From positions 1 to 64,000 of the forward strand of contig CAZJYI010000038.1 in assembly GCA_964550025.1 (NCBI GenBank): a DNA stretch of 64,000 bases, written 5' to 3'. Position 1 is the first letter of the stretch. The number at the start of each line of letters is the position of its first letter. Both the position numbers and the translations under genes were made by a program. The notes beneath the pieces are model-generated. The model was not told the origin of the DNA and did not search any database. It saw nothing but the letters and a program-made list of their open reading frames with translations. Origin of the DNA: CAZJYI01 sp964550025 (GTDB lineage: Bacteria > Verrucomicrobiota > Kiritimatiellia > UBA8416 > CAYOBW01). This document shows, in pieces, positions 61,779-64,000 of the stretch.

Positions 61779-63413
61779 ATGAAGCTGGAGGTAATGGCCG
61801 GGCCGGATCGGGGAGAGGTGTTCGAATTCGGTGACGAGGACGAGGTCATTGTCGGACGTGATCCGTCCGTAACGATGCACTTTGCCGACGATCAGTGTTC
61901 CCGCCGGCACGCCCGTCTGTATTCTGACGGCGAACGTGTTCGCATCGAAGATCTCAACAGCACGAACGGCTTGCGCATCAACGGCCGGTTGAGCCGGGGT
62001 GCCGTGCTGTGTCCCGGGGACGAAATCGGCGTGGGGAAAACAACGTTTCGCGTCTCCGAGATTCCCGGGTCACCGATGTCGACGCTGGTGGAGATGCGTG
62101 ACACCAGCGATACGGTGCTTTTCGCGCTGCCGCACGCCGAGGCGGACCTGCTCGTCGGCGGGGACGGTTCCGGGGCAGCGCATGAGGTCATGGGTGAGCA
62201 GCGCGCCTTGCGCGGGCTCTGTGAAATCAGCAGCGTTGTGGCCGGGACGCACGTTGTTCAGACGTCCCTCGAACACATCGTCGCGCGCCTGCACGAACTG
62301 CTGCAAGCCGATACGACCTGCATCCTGTCCCAGGGCGAGGAGGGTGGCGAGGAATGGGATGTGCGCGCGGCGCGGGGCGGGGGAGATGGCGAGGACGGCA
62401 TTACCGTGAGCCGGACCATCGCCGGGCAGGCCATGCGCGACGGCGTCGCCATCCTGTCGTCGGACCCCCTTGACGACGTCCGGTTTTCGGCGAGCGAGAG
62501 CATCGTGGCACACAACCTGGCTTCCGCCATGTGTTCGCCCATCAAAGTGGACGACGCTTTCGTCGGCGTCCTCTTTGTCGATCGCCGGCAGGACCGTCCG
62601 CCCTTCCGGCAGATCGACCTGCGTCTCGCCGCCACGGTCGGCAACCTGGTGGGCGTGCTGCTCGAAAACGAACGTCTCCAGCTCGAGGCACAACGCCAAC
62701 AGCGGCTGGCGACGATCGGCGAGGTCATGGCCGGGGTGGCGCACTATGCCAAGAACATCATCCAGGGGCTGCGTTTCAGTGTAGGCACGCTCAAGAAGGC
62801 CGCTGAGAACAACAGGCACGACCGCCTGCCGCACTGCATCGACTCCGTCATGTCGCAGGAACGCCGTATCTCGGCCCTGGTTATGGACATGCTGGGATAC
62901 TCGAAGGACCGGCGGCCGAGCCACGTTCGCGTAGAGATTCCCGCACTGCTGGAGGAACTCGTTGCGCCTTACCGCGGAGAGATCGAGACGGTCGGGGCCG
63001 AGCTCCGCATCGAGAGCGCGCCGGACTGTCCTCACATCTAGGCCGACGAGCAGTCGCTGCATCGCGTGTTCCTGAATCTTCTGACCAACGCCATGGACGC
63101 CGTGTCCGACGTCGACAAAGACCGCGGGAAGAAGATCACCGTGACCGTGACTCCGACCGCCGACGGGGACGGCATCGAGATCCGCTTCCGTGATACCGGG
63201 ATGGGAATCCCCCGGGCCAAGCTGGGGAAGATATTCGACGTCTTCTACTCGACCAAGGGGTCGGGCGGCACAGGTTTGGGGCTTGCCGTGGTCAGCAAAA
63301 TTGTGCAAGAACACGGCGGAGAGATTGGTGTCGACTCGTGCGAAGGCGAATGGACCGAGTTCAAGTTGTGTCTTCCGCGCGATGGTATTGGAGAAAGCGA
63401 GGGAGAACAGTGA
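61779..63413 (+). pseudogene. FHA-GAF sensor histidine kinase with an in-frame TAG
   Basis: ATG 61779 follows GGGGAG at 5 nt; a GTG at 61773 is in frame but overlaps that site. Residues about 1-95 are an FHA phosphopeptide-binding domain (VGRD, CSRRHARL, NSTNGLRING). A GAF domain spans about 140-300. A HisKA region follows with H322 in GVAHYAKN. At codon 421 the frame has TAG, and then continues without shift as ADEQSLHRVFLNLLTNAMDAV (N box, N433), DTGMGIP, FYSTKGSGGTGLGLAVV, to TGA at 63411. Without readthrough, the 420-residue product lacks the ATP-binding domain and cannot be a kinase. A GTG at 63066 in the same frame could start the rest separately, but it has no clear ribosome-binding site. 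The receiver gene overlaps its end. No membrane segment is seen, so it should be cytoplasmic. Confidence 0.85.
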
Positions 63414-64000
63414 AAGCGAAGATTCTGATTGTCGATGACGACGAGAGTCTTGCGGGTCGCGTTGCCGATTTGCTCGATTTTGAGGGCTACGAGGTACACA
63501 AGGCCTTCAACGGCCATGAAGGTCTTGAGGCGATTCAGCGGGTGGACCCGGGACTTATCATCCTCGACATGAACATGCCCGGACTGGGCGGTATCGGCTT
63601 TCTGCGCAAGTTCCATACAATGGAAATGGACCATCCCCCCGCTGTTCTCGTCTTCACGGCCCGCGCCAACATGGGCGAGTTCTTTGACGACATGGAAGTG
63701 GCGGGCTACCTGACAAAGCCGTGCGATCCGGACCTTCTGCTTCGCAAGGTATCGGAGGCCCTCACGACGCGTTCACTGGTGTCGCAGACGGTCGCGCAGG
63801 CCGCACCGGCGGCGAGGGTGGTGCTGCTGGCGGAGGACGACGGCGCCACCGCCGCCAGGATTGTGGAGGGGCTGACGTCCGCGGGGTGGCAGGTTGTGAA
63901 GACAACTACCGGACCGGAGGCCCTGGAGAAAGCCATCGTTCACAAACCGGCTGCCATCGCCGCGAAGCTGATCCTGACCGGCATGAACGGCGACAAGCTC
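63410..64000 (+). CDS. Double receiver-domain response regulator (runs off the window)
   Basis: GTG 63410 overlaps the kinase stop (GTGA), a typical coupled arrangement. The frame stays open to the window edge (197 codons). Residues 1-120 are a complete receiver domain: acidic D9/D10, phospho-acceptor D53 (ILDMNMPG), T83 and K103 (LTKP). After a short Ala-rich linker, a second receiver-like domain starts near residue 136 (VVLLAEDD, keeping the acidic pair), but where the acceptor aspartate is expected the sequence is AAKLILTGMNG. The second domain therefore looks like a pseudo-receiver. Its output domain, if any, lies beyond the window. The partner is very likely the FHA-GAF kinase before it. 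Confidence 0.88.
   Translation, partial: MKAKILIVDDDESLAGRVADLLDFEGYEVHKAFNGHEGLEAIQRVDPGLIILDMNMPGLGGIGFLRKFHTMEMDHPPAVLVFTARANMGEFFDDMEVAGYLTKPCDPDLLLRKVSEALTTRSLVSQTVAQAAPAARVVLLAEDDGATAARIVEGLTSAGWQVVKTTTGPEALEKAIVHKPAAIAAKLILTGMNGDKL

Noticed and set aside
1..64000. tRNA, rRNA or riboswitch genes
   Set aside because: I found none that I could support by eye; a covariance-model search would settle it.

Overview
The window is GC-rich (roughly 60-65% by eye). About 90% of it is five very large minus-strand genes for repetitive, secreted, surface-type proteins, plus a short plus-strand block at the right end with a two-component signalling pair. The protein style suggests the PVC superphylum, most likely Kiritimatiellota or a related verrucomicrobial/lentisphaeral lineage. 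That style includes right-handed beta-helices with choice-of-anchor-Q ends, PKD domains, divergent InlB B-repeats, FG-GAP propellers, SUMF1 domains, and intergenic DNA full of dispersed repeats. This is inference from protein style; no marker gene is present.

Layout, left to right. (1) 104-7898: a beta-helix/PKD protein split by a frameshift in a run of 10 C (G on the coding strand). (2) 8624-11968: a shorter protein of the same type. (3) 12286-28887: a 5,533-aa mosaic protein whose start overlaps the stop of an Uma2-family nuclease gene (28884-29528). (4) 29749-30996: a secreted SUMF1-domain protein related to domains inside both giants. (5) 31683-50648: a 6,321-aa mosaic protein with almost the same domain order as (3). 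(6) 51482-60130: a beta-helix/PKD protein built from 1,632-bp units. (7) 60443-60728: a deletion remnant of another family member. (8) 61041-64000, plus strand: two small ORFs (the second frameshifted), an FHA-GAF-histidine kinase interrupted by an in-frame TAG, and a double receiver protein running off the window.

All five large proteins end in the same dockerin-like domain with two calcium-loop motifs, finishing in DVP or DVR at the stop codon. The two giants each carry seven copies of an InlB-like module, and share blocks of about 450-550 bp that look identical, which implies gene conversion or recent duplication.

The most unusual feature is a set of palindromic repeats found both between genes and inside the giant genes. 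A 136-bp element with 25-bp terminal inverted repeats occurs three times. It is open in the same frame in both orientations and is translated as part of the host protein, as in Rickettsia palindromic elements. A shorter hairpin with a 4-nt loop and compensatory stem changes lies in six of the fourteen InlB-like modules, always in one frame and one loop, and also in many intergenic copies. The signal peptides of three proteins appear to be built from the same dispersed repeat text seen between genes.
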